A stretch of DNA of 64,000 bases from Rhizobium cauense (GCF_019511525.1 NZ_JAEUAT010000009.1:202114-266113), one strand, 5' to 3'. Positions 1 through 9,593 are shown, numbered from the stretch's first letter. Translations and numbers: made by a program. Notes: a model not told the origin generated them from the sequence alone.

Positions 1-2702
1 CCCTCATACCAGGTGCCCTCGTGTGGCATCAGCGCATAGGTGAAAGTCTGCTCGCCTTCGTCGGCAAGCGGGTCGGGGTAAACAGGCGAACGCAGCAGAG
101 AAAGACCAAGGACATTGCCTCGCATGCTGTGCCCATACTTCGCGTCGTTCAGGATGGCAACCCCGAAGCCTGGCTCGGAGAGGTCCGCAAACCGATGGGC
201 AGGCGCCTCGAACATCGCGGCATCCCAGGAGGTATTCGAATGCGTCGGTCGTTCGACCACCCCATACGCACATTCGCATGTTGCGCGTGCATTGCGAACG
301 GCCACGCTCGTTTCTGTGCGCAGAAAGGCGCGGCGATCATGCCAGTCGAGAACGGTTTCGATATCAAGACGGCGTGCATTGGCGCCAAGCGACAGGATTT
401 GCGTAATGCGCGAATGCCGCCAGGTTCTGACGATCCGGATTGCAACCCGGTGTGGTCCATTTTCAACAACCTCGAGGCTGTCGAGTGCGGTGATTTCCTC
501 TCCGCGGGCGGCGTAATCTTCCTCGACATCCCAGGCATCCCAGTTGCGCGGCTTGTCTACGGGATAAACGAAAAGCCGGTTGCCGCCACCCTCAAGGGCT
601 TCGCGGCCACTTGGCTTGTGCACAATGCTTGCGATCGAACCGTTCTTCGCCAAGGTTACCTTGAGAACGGCATTTTCAAGGTGCTCGCGACCGACGGAAA
701 GGCCTGATGCAGGCTCGAGCGTGGTTGGATCGACGACCGCGATTCCGAGCGGCGCGATCACCGCATCTGACGAGATCATCCGTCCATCGGGGAGCGTCAG
801 TTGTAGCGGTCGAGCCGACAGTGATGGATTGACGACCAGCACATTGTCGCCAGCGCCCGACGGCAGCTGCGCCGCGATCGCTTCCATTGCCTTCGTCTGC
901 GCGGTTTTGCCGGCCGAGATAACAGCCTCGAGTTCCTGGGCGGCATCGACGTAGACTTCTGCGATCGACGAGCCGGGCAAAATGTCGTGGAATTCGTTCT
1001 TCAAGACGAAGCGCCACTGGTGCTCCATCGACCTTGGTTTCTCTGCACCCATCAGATGCGCCAGTCCAAACAGGGTCTCGGCCGTGATGAGGCTGCGCTC
1101 AGCCTTGCGATGCAGCCGCTTGACAACGCTCTGGCTGGTCAAGGTTGCACGGTGAAGCTCGAGATAGATCTCGCCACGCCACGTGGCCAGTCTCGTCTCC
1201 TCGGCGGCCTCATGCGCGCCATTGAAGAAGTCGTGAACCTTTGTCCATCGGGCTTCGGGCAGCGCCGGGAATGCCCGCAATTGTTCCTCGCGTGCAATCA
1301 TCTCTGGTGTGACACCACCACCACCATCGCCGTAGCCAACCGCGAGCAAAGTCGTTGTGTGCTTGTCCTTGTCCTTGAAGTTTCGCCAGGTTGGCACAAA
1401 GCAGTCCGGTCGTACAAAGCCGTTGTAGCCCTGCATCGGGTTGTCGAATGTATGTGTAAGAACCCGGCTTCCATCCAGTCCCTCCCACCAGAAGAGGTCG
1501 GACGGAAATTTGTTTGTCTCCGACCAATTGACCTTGATCGTGAAGAAGCTGTTCATTCCGCCCTGCCGCAAAAGCTGGGGAAGGGCAGCGGAGAAGCCGA
1601 AGCAATCGGGCAGCCAGCAAACGCTATGGCGAACACCGAATGTCTTTTCGAAGTAGCGCTGCCCGTAAAGAATTTGTCGGCTGAGGCTTTCACCGGTCGG
1701 CATGTTCGTGTCGGGTTCTACCCACATGCCGCCCACGGTCTCCCACTGACCATCCCGGGCACGCTCGATGATCCGCTCCAAAAGTTCCGGATCGTCCTCG
1801 GCAATTTGCGCGTAATAGTGGGCGGTCGACTGGTTGAAGCGAAAATCCGACGACTGCTCCATGAGGGAAAGCGCGGTGTGGAAGGTGCGTCGCATCTTCC
1901 GCCTCGTTTCACCGTATGGCCAGAGCCAGGCCAAATCGATATGCGCATGTCCCGTCAACGCAATCTCACCTTGCGGCGGAAAACGTTCGCGCAGTTTCTT
2001 CAGCCGCGTCAGTGCGCTTTCGTAGGCAGAGATCACGCTTGCACGTTCGGCCTGGTTTAGTCCTTCAGGGGAGGTCGCCAGTGGCGGCAGTTGCCAGATC
2101 TTCTGCTGCATCGGAGCTGGGGCGGTACGCGCCACATAGGCGGCAGTCGCCGAGGGCCATTCCAATCCGCGCAACGTATCCTCAGCGATATCAAGGAGAT
2201 GAGGAACAACGTCATGCTGCTCTAAAATGTCGACCGCCTCGCAGATCTGGCGCATAAGCAGCCAGAGATCGTCGACTGCCGCGTCGAGCCAGATCAGCGC
2301 CGCGCGCTCCAGTTTCGGGCCGCGCACCGGCTCCCCGAACGGCAGGCGCGCCACCGTCTCGGACGCAATGCTGACCGTTCGGGAGGGCAGGCGGAATTCG
2401 CGATGATAGGGGTCTAGACCAAGCCTCTTTTCATTCCCCGCCTCATCGGTAATCGTGATCAGGCTTTCTCCGCCGAGATCGAGCGAAAGACGAGCCTCCT
2501 CCAGCGGCCAATGACCTGGAAGTTTGGCCGTCGCTGCGAAATGGACGGTCCCATTGCTGCGCGGCCAAGCCGCACCCATGGCGATTGCTTCTCCGTCAAA
2601 TGTCCAGCCGTCGATCTGGACCGTTTCACGCGATCGCCAATATTCGAGTTCGGCGGAACGGACACGGATGCGTTCAAGGCGTTGGATCAAGGTGAGCGTC
2701 AT
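1..2702 (-). CDS. GH38 alpha-mannosidase (3' end cut by window edge)
   Basis: Reading from an ATG at 2702 the frame stays open to the left edge, giving about 900 residues, so the C-terminus is missing. The GH38 signatures are visible: GHAHIDLAWLWP near residue 250 (metal-binding His and Asp), WLPDCFGF near residue 365 (the Asp is the family's catalytic nucleophile) and NEFHDILPGSS further on (metal-binding His). Family knowledge: retaining, metal-dependent alpha-mannosidases, about 1000 residues long. No signal peptide is seen, so the enzyme probably works in the cytoplasm on imported mannosides. An AGGA ribosome site precedes the ATG. It is the last gene of a run with the two permeases and binding protein to its right (27 bp from the nearest permease), which suggests that the importer brings in its substrate. 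Confidence 0.93.
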   Translation of the reverse strand, partial: MTLTLIQRLERIRVRSAELEYWRSRETVQIDGWTFDGEAIAMGAAWPRSNGTVHFAATAKLPGHWPLEEARLSLDLGGESLITITDEAGNEKRLGLDPYHREFRLPSRTVSIASETVARLPFGEPVRGPKLERAALIWLDAAVDDLWLLMRQICEAVDILEQHDVVPHLLDIAEDTLRGLEWPSATAAYVARTAPAPMQQKIWQLPPLATSPEGLNQAERASVISAYESALTRLKKLRERFPPQGEIALTGHAHIDLAWLWPYGETRRKMRRTFHTALSLMEQSSDFRFNQSTAHYYAQIAEDDPELLERIIERARDGQWETVGGMWVEPDTNMPTGESLSRQILYGQRYFEKTFGVRHSVCWLPDCFGFSAALPQLLRQGGMNSFFTIKVNWSETNKFPSDLFWWEGLDGSRVLTHTFDNPMQGYNGFVRPDCFVPTWRNFKDKDKHTTTLLAVGYGDGGGGVTPEMIAREEQLRAFPALPEARWTKVHDFFNGAHEAAEETRLATWRGEIYLELHRATLTSQSVVKRLHRKAERSLITAETLFGLAHLMGAEKPRSMEHQWRFVLKNEFHDILPGSSIAEVYVDAAQELEAVISAGKTAQTKAMEAIAAQLPSGAGDNVLVVNPSLSARPLQLTLPDGRMISSDAVIAPLGIAVVDPTTLEPASGLSVGREHLENAVLKVTLAKNGSIASIVHKPSGREALEGGGNRLFVYPVDKPRNWDAWDVEEDYAARGEEITALDSLEVVENGPHRVAIRIVRTWRHSRITQILSLGANARRLDIETVLDWHDRRAFLRTETSVAVRNARATCECAYGVVERPTHSNTSWDAAMFEAPAHRFADLSEPGFGVAILNDAKYGHSMRGNVLGLSLLRSPVYPDPLADEGEQTFTYALMPHEGTWYE

Positions 2703-2729
2703 AATGATATCCTGCGATTTGAAAAATGA

Positions 2730-3572
2730 TCAGCCCTTGACGGCACCAGCCGTCATCGCGCCGAGGATGAGACGTTGAAGGGAAAGAAAGGCGACAATTG
2801 CCGGAACGACCGATACGAGGCAGGCCGCGGCGAGGAGTTGGATGGAAGAATCGTTCTGTGTCCCGGCATACTGGAAAATCCCAACACCGATCGGCATGAG
2901 AGATTCCTTGCTGATGAGGAGAAACGGAACAAGGAACTGCGACCAGCCGGCAATCACGGTAATGATGAAGGCAGAGGCAATACCCGGTGTTGATAACGGC
3001 AATATGATACGCCAGAAGACTGCGAAGTGACTGCATCCGTCTATGAGGGCAGCCTCGTCAAGGCTGCGCGGGATACCGTCGACGAAGCCCTTCAAAATCC
3101 AGGTCACCATCGGTACGGCAAGCGCGATGTAGACCATTGCCGCACCGAAGTGGCTATCCGTCAATCCGATCGCCGCCATGTAGCGATAGAGTGGCACCAT
3201 GATGACGAGTGGCGAAATCATCTGGAAGGCAAGCAGGACCATCATCCATGGACCCTTCCCGCGAAATGGAAAGCGCGAGAAAGCGTAGGCCGCCGGCAGC
3301 GCCACAATCAGGCAGCCGATCGCGCTTGATGTTGAGAGGATCAGGGCATTCCAGAGGTATCCGGCAAACTTGTCAGAAGACAGGATTGCGGTAAAATTAT
3401 CGAGGGTTGGGGCCTTCGGAATGAACCGGCTGACGCCGAGAAACACCTCCTTGCGCGTCCTCAGCGCCAATGAAAGAAGCCAGAGCAGTGGCCAGGCAAA
3501 GAACAGGAACGTCACGGCCAGAAAGATGTAGCTGAAGAGATCGCCAATCCGGTCTTCTCGCGAACTTCTCAT
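2730..3572 (-). CDS. Carbohydrate ABC transporter permease (MalG type)
   Basis: A 280-residue inner-membrane permease with about six hydrophobic segments. It carries the EAA loop typical of MalG-type importers (DEAALIDGCSHFAVFWRIILP, written here only as its start, about 90 residues from the C-terminus). The ATG at 3572 was chosen because it gives the family length and overlaps the stop of the partner permease in an ATGA arrangement. A longer in-frame extension runs into the partner gene and is not believable. Together with the preceding permease and the binding protein it forms a CUT1-type sugar importer. No dedicated ATPase gene is seen in this operon, so a shared MsmK/UgpC-like ATPase elsewhere may power it (inference). 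Confidence 0.93.
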   Translation of the reverse strand: MRSSREDRIGDLFSYIFLAVTFLFFAWPLLWLLSLALRTRKEVFLGVSRFIPKAPTLDNFTAILSSDKFAGYLWNALILSTSSAIGCLIVALPAAYAFSRFPFRGKGPWMMVLLAFQMISPLVIMVPLYRYMAAIGLTDSHFGAAMVYIALAVPMVTWILKGFVDGIPRSLDEAALIDGCSHFAVFWRIILPLSTPGIASAFIITVIAGWSQFLVPFLLISKESLMPIGVGIFQYAGTQNDSSIQLLAAACLVSVVPAIVAFLSLQRLILGAMTAGAVKG

Positions 3573-4501
3573 ACCGGCTCTCCTCTTGGAAGGAAGCGCG
3601 CATAGACGAGCGCAAGGCTCAGGCTGATGACGAGCATGAGAATCGATAGCACCGCGCCGGCTGCAAGGTCGTAGTTCCGAAACACGACATTGAACGTGTA
3701 GAGCGAGAGGACCTCGGTCGCCCGTCCAGGCCCCCCACCTGTCAGCGATATGATGGCGTCGAACGTATTCAGCGTCTGGATCGTAATCAGGATCATGTTG
3801 ACCAGGATCGCGGTGCGAAGCTGCGGCAGAGTGATGTAGAACATGCGCTGTCGCGCATTGGCGCCGTCCATCTCGGCTGCCTCGTAGAGTTCCGGGTCGA
3901 TCGCCTTGATGGCCGCGTACATCACCACCATCGAGAAGGCTGTCCCGCGCCAGACGTTGGATATGACCACCGACCACATGACCATGTCGGGATCGGAAAG
4001 CCACTGGACAGGCGCCGCACCAACCATCCGCAGCAGGCTGTTCAGGCCACCGAACGGCGCTTCGTTGAAAAGCATCTTCCAGATGATGCCACCTGCGATG
4101 CCCGGAACGACCCACGCCACCAGCGCCGTGGTGCGTACAATCGTGGAACCAAACAGACCGCGGTTTTCACTGCGCACAACGACCTGGGCGATAAAGAAGC
4201 CGAGTGTCTGTTGCGCGATGACGCTGGATGCCGTGAACACGAAGGTGACCCAGAGTATCTGGAGGAGTTCGGGCTTCGACAGCGTATGGATGAATGTCTG
4301 CAGCGTGTAACGCTCATCCGTGCCAACGAGCGAGATGTTCGTAAAGGCAAAGCGAAACACGTCAAGCAGAGGGTAAAGATAGAAGACGCCCAGCACGAAT
4401 ATGAGTGGGACGAGCCAGGGCAGGGGTGATGGACCGCGCCGGCGTGAAATTCCAACGCCAAGCCTTTGGGGGCGCTCGGCCGCAATGCTAGCATTCATCA
4501 T
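3569..4501 (-). CDS. Carbohydrate ABC transporter permease (MalF type)
   Basis: A 310-residue membrane protein with a short basic N-terminus, a first membrane segment at about residues 30-50 and the EAA loop (YEAAEMDGANARQRMFYITLP region) in the C-terminal half. It is the MalF-like half of the importer and overlaps the MalG-like gene by 4 bp. The start has two consecutive ATG codons (MM); the second is equally possible. No strong Shine-Dalgarno sequence is seen. The 88-bp gap to the binding-protein gene holds a stem-loop, as is common where binding protein is made in excess over the permeases. Confidence 0.92.
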   Translation of the reverse strand: MMNASIAAERPQRLGVGISRRRGPSPLPWLVPLIFVLGVFYLYPLLDVFRFAFTNISLVGTDERYTLQTFIHTLSKPELLQILWVTFVFTASSVIAQQTLGFFIAQVVVRSENRGLFGSTIVRTTALVAWVVPGIAGGIIWKMLFNEAPFGGLNSLLRMVGAAPVQWLSDPDMVMWSVVISNVWRGTAFSMVVMYAAIKAIDPELYEAAEMDGANARQRMFYITLPQLRTAILVNMILITIQTLNTFDAIISLTGGGPGRATEVLSLYTFNVVFRNYDLAAGAVLSILMLVISLSLALVYARFLPRGEPV

Positions 4502-4548
4502 CGATCAGTCCGGTCCATTGCTCTCGGAGGATGACGTCCAGTCATGGA

Positions 4549-4580
4549 CAGCGGCGCAGAGGAGGGACGCTGCGCCGCTG
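4549..4580 (-). terminator. Stem-loop between binding-protein and permease genes
   Basis: A perfect 10-bp inverted repeat (CAGCGGCGCA / TGCGCCGCTG) with a 12-nt loop lies between the stop of the binding-protein gene and the first permease. It has no T-run, so it is more likely an mRNA-stabilising or attenuating hairpin than a full terminator. Confidence 0.6.
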
Positions 4581-4589
4581 ATCGATCCC

Positions 4590-5891
4590 TCAGCTCCGCT
4601 TGAAGGCGCTGAGAGAAGCACTGAAGGCTTCGTCGACTGCAGCTTCCGTCGGTTGTGTGCCGGTCAACACCTTGCCCATCATGATCTGGATCTGGTTCGA
4701 GACTTCAGGATAGACCGGAGCTCCGGGGCGTGCCTGGCCGACCTTGAGGGCTGCGGCGAATGTCTTGTTCGCTTCGCTCGAAAACACCTCGTACTTGTCA
4801 TAGAGGTCAGCACGTGTCGGAAGCTGCTCCTGCAGAGCGTTCGCCGGCCCCATGTAGACCTCGCGTGCAAGATCGGCGCAGACCTTGACCTTGGCCGGAT
4901 CCCTGCTGAACGCTGCGACGGTCCAGCCACCCGTGCCCGTCGAGCGCTGATCGGCCTTCGGTCCGGGAAGGGGCGAGAAAGTCCACTTGGCGAACTCATC
5001 CGGTTCCAGCGCCGTCTTCAATTGCGCATATTGCCAGTTGCCGCCGACAAAAAGCGCGGTCGTACCGGCAGCAGCGGCCGCATTAAAGTCGTCGTAGTTG
5101 CCGATCGTTGCCACGCGTTTTGGCGCTGCACCGGATTCGACCAGATCGCGGTAGTAATTGACAGCCTTGATGAACTTCTCGCGGTTCTCGCCCTCGCCGA
5201 AGATGGGCTTGCCTTCGTCGTCAACCAGCTTGCCGCCCTGTGCCCAGAAATTTGCCAGCCAGTCGAAGGTCGTTCCCTCATAACGGCTACCGTTGAACAG
5301 GACACCTTCCATGGCTTGTTCGACAGAAGACAAAGCAGCTTTCTTCAGGTCATCCCATGTCTCAGGAGCATTCGGAACGATTTCCTTGTTGCGGTAGAGG
5401 ACCCGCAAATCCGTCGACCACCACCATGCATAGATGTTGCCGTCGGTCCCGGTTATGCCGTCGCGGATGAAGGGGAAAAGTTGGCCGATCTCATCCTTGC
5501 TGAAGTATGGACTAAATGATTGCAGGACACCGGCTTTTTTGAACAACGGCAGCACGAAGGAATCGACGGCCGCGCAATCGGGTGCCGAGCCTGACTTTGC
5601 CTGCTCGAGCATGCGCGCCTGCTCCTGCCCGATGTCGCCCGACATCATTTGCAGTTCGATTTGCCAATCGGGGCGTTTAGCAATGAAGTCATTGAAGAGT
5701 TTACTGTAGCCCTGCGCGTACGCCGGTTCGTTGTTGCGCGGGCCATCTGTTGTCATGCGGAAAACCATCTTGTTTGGTGCATCGGGTTTCCCGACAATGT
5801 CACCTGTGATGGTGTCTTGAGCGATGCTGAACTGTGGCAGTGTGAAAATCGTGCCGGCAGCCAGCGCAAGCGTAATTGCCTTTTTCCTCAC
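4590..5891 (-). CDS. Sugar ABC transporter substrate-binding protein (family 1)
   Basis: A 433-residue periplasmic binding protein. A GTG start at 5891 is chosen because GGGAGG lies 6 bases upstream and because it directly yields a signal peptide (VRKKAITLALAAG, hydrophobic stretch, cleavage near FSIAQD). A longer ATG start at 5939 would bury the signal sequence. The mature part has the extracellular family 1 fold features: an early segment on oligomer-like substrate capture, the FNGSRYEG and LFVGGNW segments, and TGTGGW near the middle. It is the first gene of the operon that ends with the GH38 mannosidase, so the ligand may be a mannose-containing glycan (inference). Confidence 0.92.
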   Translation of the reverse strand: MRKKAITLALAAGTIFTLPQFSIAQDTITGDIVGKPDAPNKMVFRMTTDGPRNNEPAYAQGYSKLFNDFIAKRPDWQIELQMMSGDIGQEQARMLEQAKSGSAPDCAAVDSFVLPLFKKAGVLQSFSPYFSKDEIGQLFPFIRDGITGTDGNIYAWWWSTDLRVLYRNKEIVPNAPETWDDLKKAALSSVEQAMEGVLFNGSRYEGTTFDWLANFWAQGGKLVDDEGKPIFGEGENREKFIKAVNYYRDLVESGAAPKRVATIGNYDDFNAAAAAGTTALFVGGNWQYAQLKTALEPDEFAKWTFSPLPGPKADQRSTGTGGWTVAAFSRDPAKVKVCADLAREVYMGPANALQEQLPTRADLYDKYEVFSSEANKTFAAALKVGQARPGAPVYPEVSNQIQIMMGKVLTGTQPTEAAVDEAFSASLSAFKRS

Positions 5892-6245
5892 TCTAGTTCC
5901 TCCCTGATCAGGATCCAGTTGCGAGCTCCTTGCCTCCACACAAGGAGCATCGTGATCCGTCGATTAGATTAAGTCACTTTCTTTTGGTGTCAAGCGGGCG
6001 AAAGGAACAACGATGCGCGCGAGCCGCTTTCTGCTCAGACGCCCCTGCCAAAATCGACCGATGCCCGAGCAGCCTGCCGCGCTTGCAAGCAAGCTCGCTC
6101 CTAAGTTCAACCGCACAAAGGACTGAGTTCATCCCGATGATGAAGCGTTCGATAGCTCGCTGGCGTGCGGTCCCGCCCTTCAGTCTGCGCGGGGTCGTCG
6201 AGCACATTTTCAGGGGCGTACTAACGTGATGGAGGGCAGGCGACC
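5892..6245. other. 354-bp intergenic region, probable promoter of the mannosidase/importer operon
   Basis: No coding region is supported here. It separates the end of the HAD hydrolase gene from the start of the binding-protein gene, both on the minus strand, so it should hold the promoter of the importer operon. A GCTTGCAAGC palindrome is present near 6090; its role is unknown. No regulator gene is adjacent. Confidence 0.4.
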
Positions 6246-7085
6246 CTAGAACGAAAATTCCGGGATCAAATAGCTCGCAGTCGCACGAACGTCGGCGAAC
6301 AACCGTTTGAGTTTCTCTTCACTGGCATCGGCCAGTATTCCGGTTCTGACAAGGACGGAATCCAGTCCAGCTGTCTTTGCCCCGAGGATGTCGTGCTCGA
6401 TGCTGTCGCCTATACAGACAACGTGGCGGTGGTCTGTAACGCCTGCAAGGCGCAGCGCATGCTCGTAGATTTCGGGATGCGGTTTCCCGAGCCATGTCAC
6501 CGGACCACCCATTTCCTCATAGATCCGGGCAATGCTTCCCGCTCCCGGCGCTATCGCCCCCTCGTGAAGTTTGTGAGTATCGGGGTTGGTACAGAAACAA
6601 GGGACCCCTCTCTCGGCAGCAGGCCGCATCATTTCGCGATAGTCATCCATCGGAATCCGTTCAGCTTCGCTGCCCGAGATAATGACAACCTCGGCATCTG
6701 ACGCGTTTTCCGTCGAAATCAGATCAAGGCGGTCTGCAAGATTGCTGTCGCCGCCGCTCGAGATCGTCAGGCACCGCGCATTTCGCGCGATGGGAGAGGA
6801 GGGACCGGAAAGGATCTCGTATGCCACATCGCCCGAGGTGACGAAGAAGTCGAAACTGTCGGCCGCAAAGCCAAGCTTGACCAGCCGCTCGGAGTTATAC
6901 TCACCGCTTCGTCCTGAATTTGAAAGGATGACGATTGTTTTCCCCGCCGATTTCAACCGCGACAAAGAGGCGATCGCATTCTCGTAAGGCCCAGTATCAT
7001 CCCGGAGCACGCCGAACTGATCGACAAAGAAAACGTCATACTTCAGGGCCAGTTGGGCAAGGGTGCTCGGTCGCGGATCAGGCAT
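6246..7085 (-). CDS. HAD superfamily class IIA hydrolase (NagD-like)
   Basis: A 279-residue cytoplasmic HAD phosphatase. HAD motif I is VDQFGVLRDD near residue 22, motif II is ILSNSGR near residue 55, and motif IV is CIGDSIEHDILGAKTAGL near residue 225; a large class II cap lies between motifs II and III. In class IIA enzymes these residues bind Mg and the phosphoaspartate. It starts 8 bp inside the end of the FGGY kinase gene and is the third gene of the aldolase-kinase-phosphatase run. It may dephosphorylate a sugar phosphate from that pathway or clear a toxic intermediate (inference). Confidence 0.88.
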   Translation of the reverse strand: MPDPRPSTLAQLALKYDVFFVDQFGVLRDDTGPYENAIASLSRLKSAGKTIVILSNSGRSGEYNSERLVKLGFAADSFDFFVTSGDVAYEILSGPSSPIARNARCLTISSGGDSNLADRLDLISTENASDAEVVIISGSEAERIPMDDYREMMRPAAERGVPCFCTNPDTHKLHEGAIAPGAGSIARIYEEMGGPVTWLGKPHPEIYEHALRLAGVTDHRHVVCIGDSIEHDILGAKTAGLDSVLVRTGILADASEEKLKRLFADVRATASYLIPEFSF

Positions 7086-8358
7086 TGTCGTCGTCCAGTT
7101 GGGCTACGACAAGTGCCGCAGTTCCGACAGCTGCCTCCAAAGACTTCGCCGGCAGCATCTCAAGGTTCATCGCCCTTGACCTCATCTTTGTCCAGGCGGG
7201 GTTACGGGAACCGCCGCCGACGGTTCGAAGGCTTGTCAATGAAGGCGAGCCGAGTTCGCGCAGCCGTTGATAGCCGAGGCGCTCAATTTCCGTCATGCCT
7301 TCCAGTATTGCCTGGAAGAACAGACTGTCGTCGGTCGGCCGGGGAGTGAGGCGAGGCAGGTAGTCTGGGTCATTGATTGGAAACCGCTCGCCTGGGCGTA
7401 GCAGCGGATAGAGGTCCAGGCCGAGCTTGCGATCTGGATCAACCTTCAGCGTAAGTTCATCCAGTCGGTCATCCCCGATCAATGCCCTGACGACATTGCC
7501 CCCGCTGTTCGACGCGCCCCCGACAAGCCAGAACCCACCGACGCGGTGCGAGTAGACGCCGTATTCGGGTGCGCTGATCGGGGTGTCCGAGGCCAGTTTC
7601 AAAACGATCGTTGAACCGAGCGCGGTTACGGCATCGCCTTTACTCGATGCACCAGTCGCGAGGAACGAGGCGCATCCATCCGTCGTGCCTGCGTGAAACC
7701 ATGCCGTCTGGGGAATGCCTATTTGACGCAGGTAGCCCATGGCTGGCGCTATCTTTTTGCCCGCGCGGTGGACTGTCGGCAATTTGGACAAGTCCATCCC
7801 CGCCGCTTCGAGCCAATCCGGCCATTCTTCGGTATTCAGGTCGAAACCCGTCTTGAGCGCATTGTTCTCATCGCTGACGCGACCCGGGCAGCCCAACTTC
7901 ATCAAGATCCAGTCCGCCTGATGCACGACTGCATCGACGTCGCTGTCACTCGAAAGATGGATCGCACGAGCAAGGCCAGAATTCGCGCCGATGGCCGTAG
8001 CGCCTGCAGGCGCATTGTCCGCAATGCGCGCAACAACCAGAGGATCGGGGCAGGGATCGTTGTACATCAGTACTGATCCAGTCGGCTCATTCGACGCATC
8101 AAGTGCAAGAACGGTCCCCGACGTGCCGTCTACAGCGATGCCTTCGACTGCGGAGAGATCAGTTTGCGCTGCGACGGTTTCGATCGCCTGGCTTACCCTT
8201 GCCCACCATGCCTGCGGTTGTCTTAGTTCGTCCGGCGACAGGAATGGCGCTGCAGCAAACGCGGTCGGATTGCCTTCGCAGTCAACAGCGCACGCTCGAG
8301 CGCCCGACGTGCCGATATCGACGCCGATGGCGACAGCTTTGCTGGCCTGGATGTTCAC
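7078..8358 (-). CDS. FGGY-family carbohydrate kinase (first copy)
   Basis: About 426 residues, close to the lower end of the FGGY family. The ATP-binding phosphate-1 motif is IGVDIGTSGARACAVD at the N-terminus; GTVLALDASN and the C-terminal VGGGSRNPAWTKM (phosphate-2/adenosine region) are also clear. The start is GTG at 8358: GAGAGG lies 8 bases upstream, and the GTGA overlap with the aldolase stop is typical of coupled genes. An alternative ATG at 8499 would lie well inside the aldolase gene. The substrate is not readable from the sequence; the neighbouring aldolase suggests a ketose or aldose that is cleaved after phosphorylation. Confidence 0.88.
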   Translation of the reverse strand: MNIQASKAVAIGVDIGTSGARACAVDCEGNPTAFAAAPFLSPDELRQPQAWWARVSQAIETVAAQTDLSAVEGIAVDGTSGTVLALDASNEPTGSVLMYNDPCPDPLVVARIADNAPAGATAIGANSGLARAIHLSSDSDVDAVVHQADWILMKLGCPGRVSDENNALKTGFDLNTEEWPDWLEAAGMDLSKLPTVHRAGKKIAPAMGYLRQIGIPQTAWFHAGTTDGCASFLATGASSKGDAVTALGSTIVLKLASDTPISAPEYGVYSHRVGGFWLVGGASNSGGNVVRALIGDDRLDELTLKVDPDRKLGLDLYPLLRPGERFPINDPDYLPRLTPRPTDDSLFFQAILEGMTEIERLGYQRLRELGSPSLTSLRTVGGGSRNPAWTKMRSRAMNLEMLPAKSLEAAVGTAALVVAQLDDDNA

Positions 8359-9437
8359 GCGGACTGCCTCTCTGATCCGCGGTCGAGAGCCTGGCGATAC
8401 TGCTCGGCCTCCCAATGTGTAAGTTCGTGCTCGTCGTCCTTTGATAGATAGGCAACTGCCCTTCCTTCGGGAATGCGGCCGACGACCTCGGCCAGGCAAC
8501 GGGCCATGACTTCTCCGCCCGCAGTAAGCGTACTCGACAGCAGTACGCCCTTGTTTGGAACGAGCAGCATCTTTGGCGCGTCACGACCGTCCCTGGAGAG
8601 AGCCGCTTCGTAATCTTTCGCGGTTTGCCCATCCCCAAGCACGCCGATCTCCGTTCCGAGGAATATGACGTGGTCTGGATATAGGGAACCGCCAAGAGCG
8701 ATCGCCTGATTGGCCTGGGAAAGCGCGACAGCATGGCTGCTACAGTCTTGGGCGGGGTGAAAACTCGATCCCTGGGCTATCGCCGTGAGTTCTGCGATAT
8801 CAGGCGTCGCCGTCTCGCGCGGCGTAACAGACAAGGCTTTCGTCACGCGCGAGATTTTGCTTTCCACTTCCTCCACGGTCTCGCCGCAAACGATTATGCC
8901 GTGATTGAAAAGGACAAGAACGTCCGGACGGGATGTGGCGACTTTCTCTATCTCTGCGGCAAGGGGTGTACCAGGACGCCTGTATGGAATGGTCACCCAT
9001 TTGAGGTCTTGAACACCACTCATCCGCGCAGTCAGTTCCGCATCCCGGTCCTTGAGTACGGCCAGGGCGATCGCGTTCACGCAGTGATAGTGCGCGACCA
9101 CGGGGCTCTTCAGAGCGGCATGGAAACTGGTCTCGATAGAGGGTCTGAGTCCGCTGGAGTTAAACTCTGCGACGACAAAGTCCGTCGATTTCTCCGCCCG
9201 AGGGTCGCCCTCACGAAGCGCAGCTACCAGCGGTTCGACGACGACGGGGACCATGATGTCCTGATCCTCGGCCTTCGAAAGCCAGGTTCCCGAGGCCTTT
9301 ACCCACATTACCCCGCCGTCCTTGATCGACGTATTGCCCCCAGCGCCTTGTGTCTTGAGGATGTCGCTTCCGATCGCACTCGACAGATGCAGGAAGCCCC
9401 GGAACAACTCGGTCCCTCTCGGGTCAGTCTTTTTCAC
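8355..9437 (-). CDS. Class II aldolase/adducin-family protein
   Basis: A 360-residue zinc aldolase-type protein. The phosphate-binding GAGGNTSIK is followed by KASGTWLS, and the zinc-ligand region is HYHCVNAIAL with a later NHGIIVCGET. Family knowledge: these enzymes (fuculose-1-P, rhamnulose-1-P and ribulose-5-P types) cleave or epimerise phosphorylated ketoses. The GTG at 9437 is chosen over upstream ATGs because GGAGGAG stands 6 bases before it. The extra C-terminal domain (after about residue 220) makes it longer than the 215-residue fuculose aldolases, like bifunctional or adducin-type relatives. It is the first gene of the minus-strand operon with the FGGY kinase and HAD hydrolase, divergent from the DeoR gene. 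Confidence 0.88.
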   Translation of the reverse strand: MKKTDPRGTELFRGFLHLSSAIGSDILKTQGAGGNTSIKDGGVMWVKASGTWLSKAEDQDIMVPVVVEPLVAALREGDPRAEKSTDFVVAEFNSSGLRPSIETSFHAALKSPVVAHYHCVNAIALAVLKDRDAELTARMSGVQDLKWVTIPYRRPGTPLAAEIEKVATSRPDVLVLFNHGIIVCGETVEEVESKISRVTKALSVTPRETATPDIAELTAIAQGSSFHPAQDCSSHAVALSQANQAIALGGSLYPDHVIFLGTEIGVLGDGQTAKDYEAALSRDGRDAPKMLLVPNKGVLLSSTLTAGGEVMARCLAEVVGRIPEGRAVAYLSKDDEHELTHWEAEQYRQALDRGSERQSA

Positions 9438-9531
9438 CTTGGTCTCCTCCTGCGGCATGGCCCAACCCGACTGCGTCAATGGCTGAGTAAACTCTTTCGT
9501 GATCCTATTAATGTGATCGAACGTCGTCAAC

Positions 9532-9593
9532 TGTGAAGAATATTGATCTTTCACATTGCGCATAGCGCTACGCTGTGATTATAGTTCGTCACA
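9532..9593. promoter_or_regulatory. Two TGTGA/TCACA inverted repeats, candidate DeoR operators
   Basis: TGTGAA at 9532-9537 pairs with TTCACA at 9550-9555 (12-bp spacer). TGTGA at 9574-9578 pairs with TCACA at 9589-9593 (10-bp spacer). Both lie in the divergent region between the aldolase and deoR-family genes, so they could bind the DeoR protein. A CRP-like site is less likely because the spacers are not 6 bp. Confidence 0.55.

Noticed and set aside
987..2060. Long plus-strand ORF of 357 codons
   Set aside because: It lies antisense to the GH38 mannosidase, whose frame carries the family's catalytic motifs; the plus-strand protein has no recognisable domain.
4401..5519. Plus-strand ORF of 372 codons
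   Set aside because: It overlaps the binding-protein and permease genes on the other strand and has no domain or ribosome-site support.
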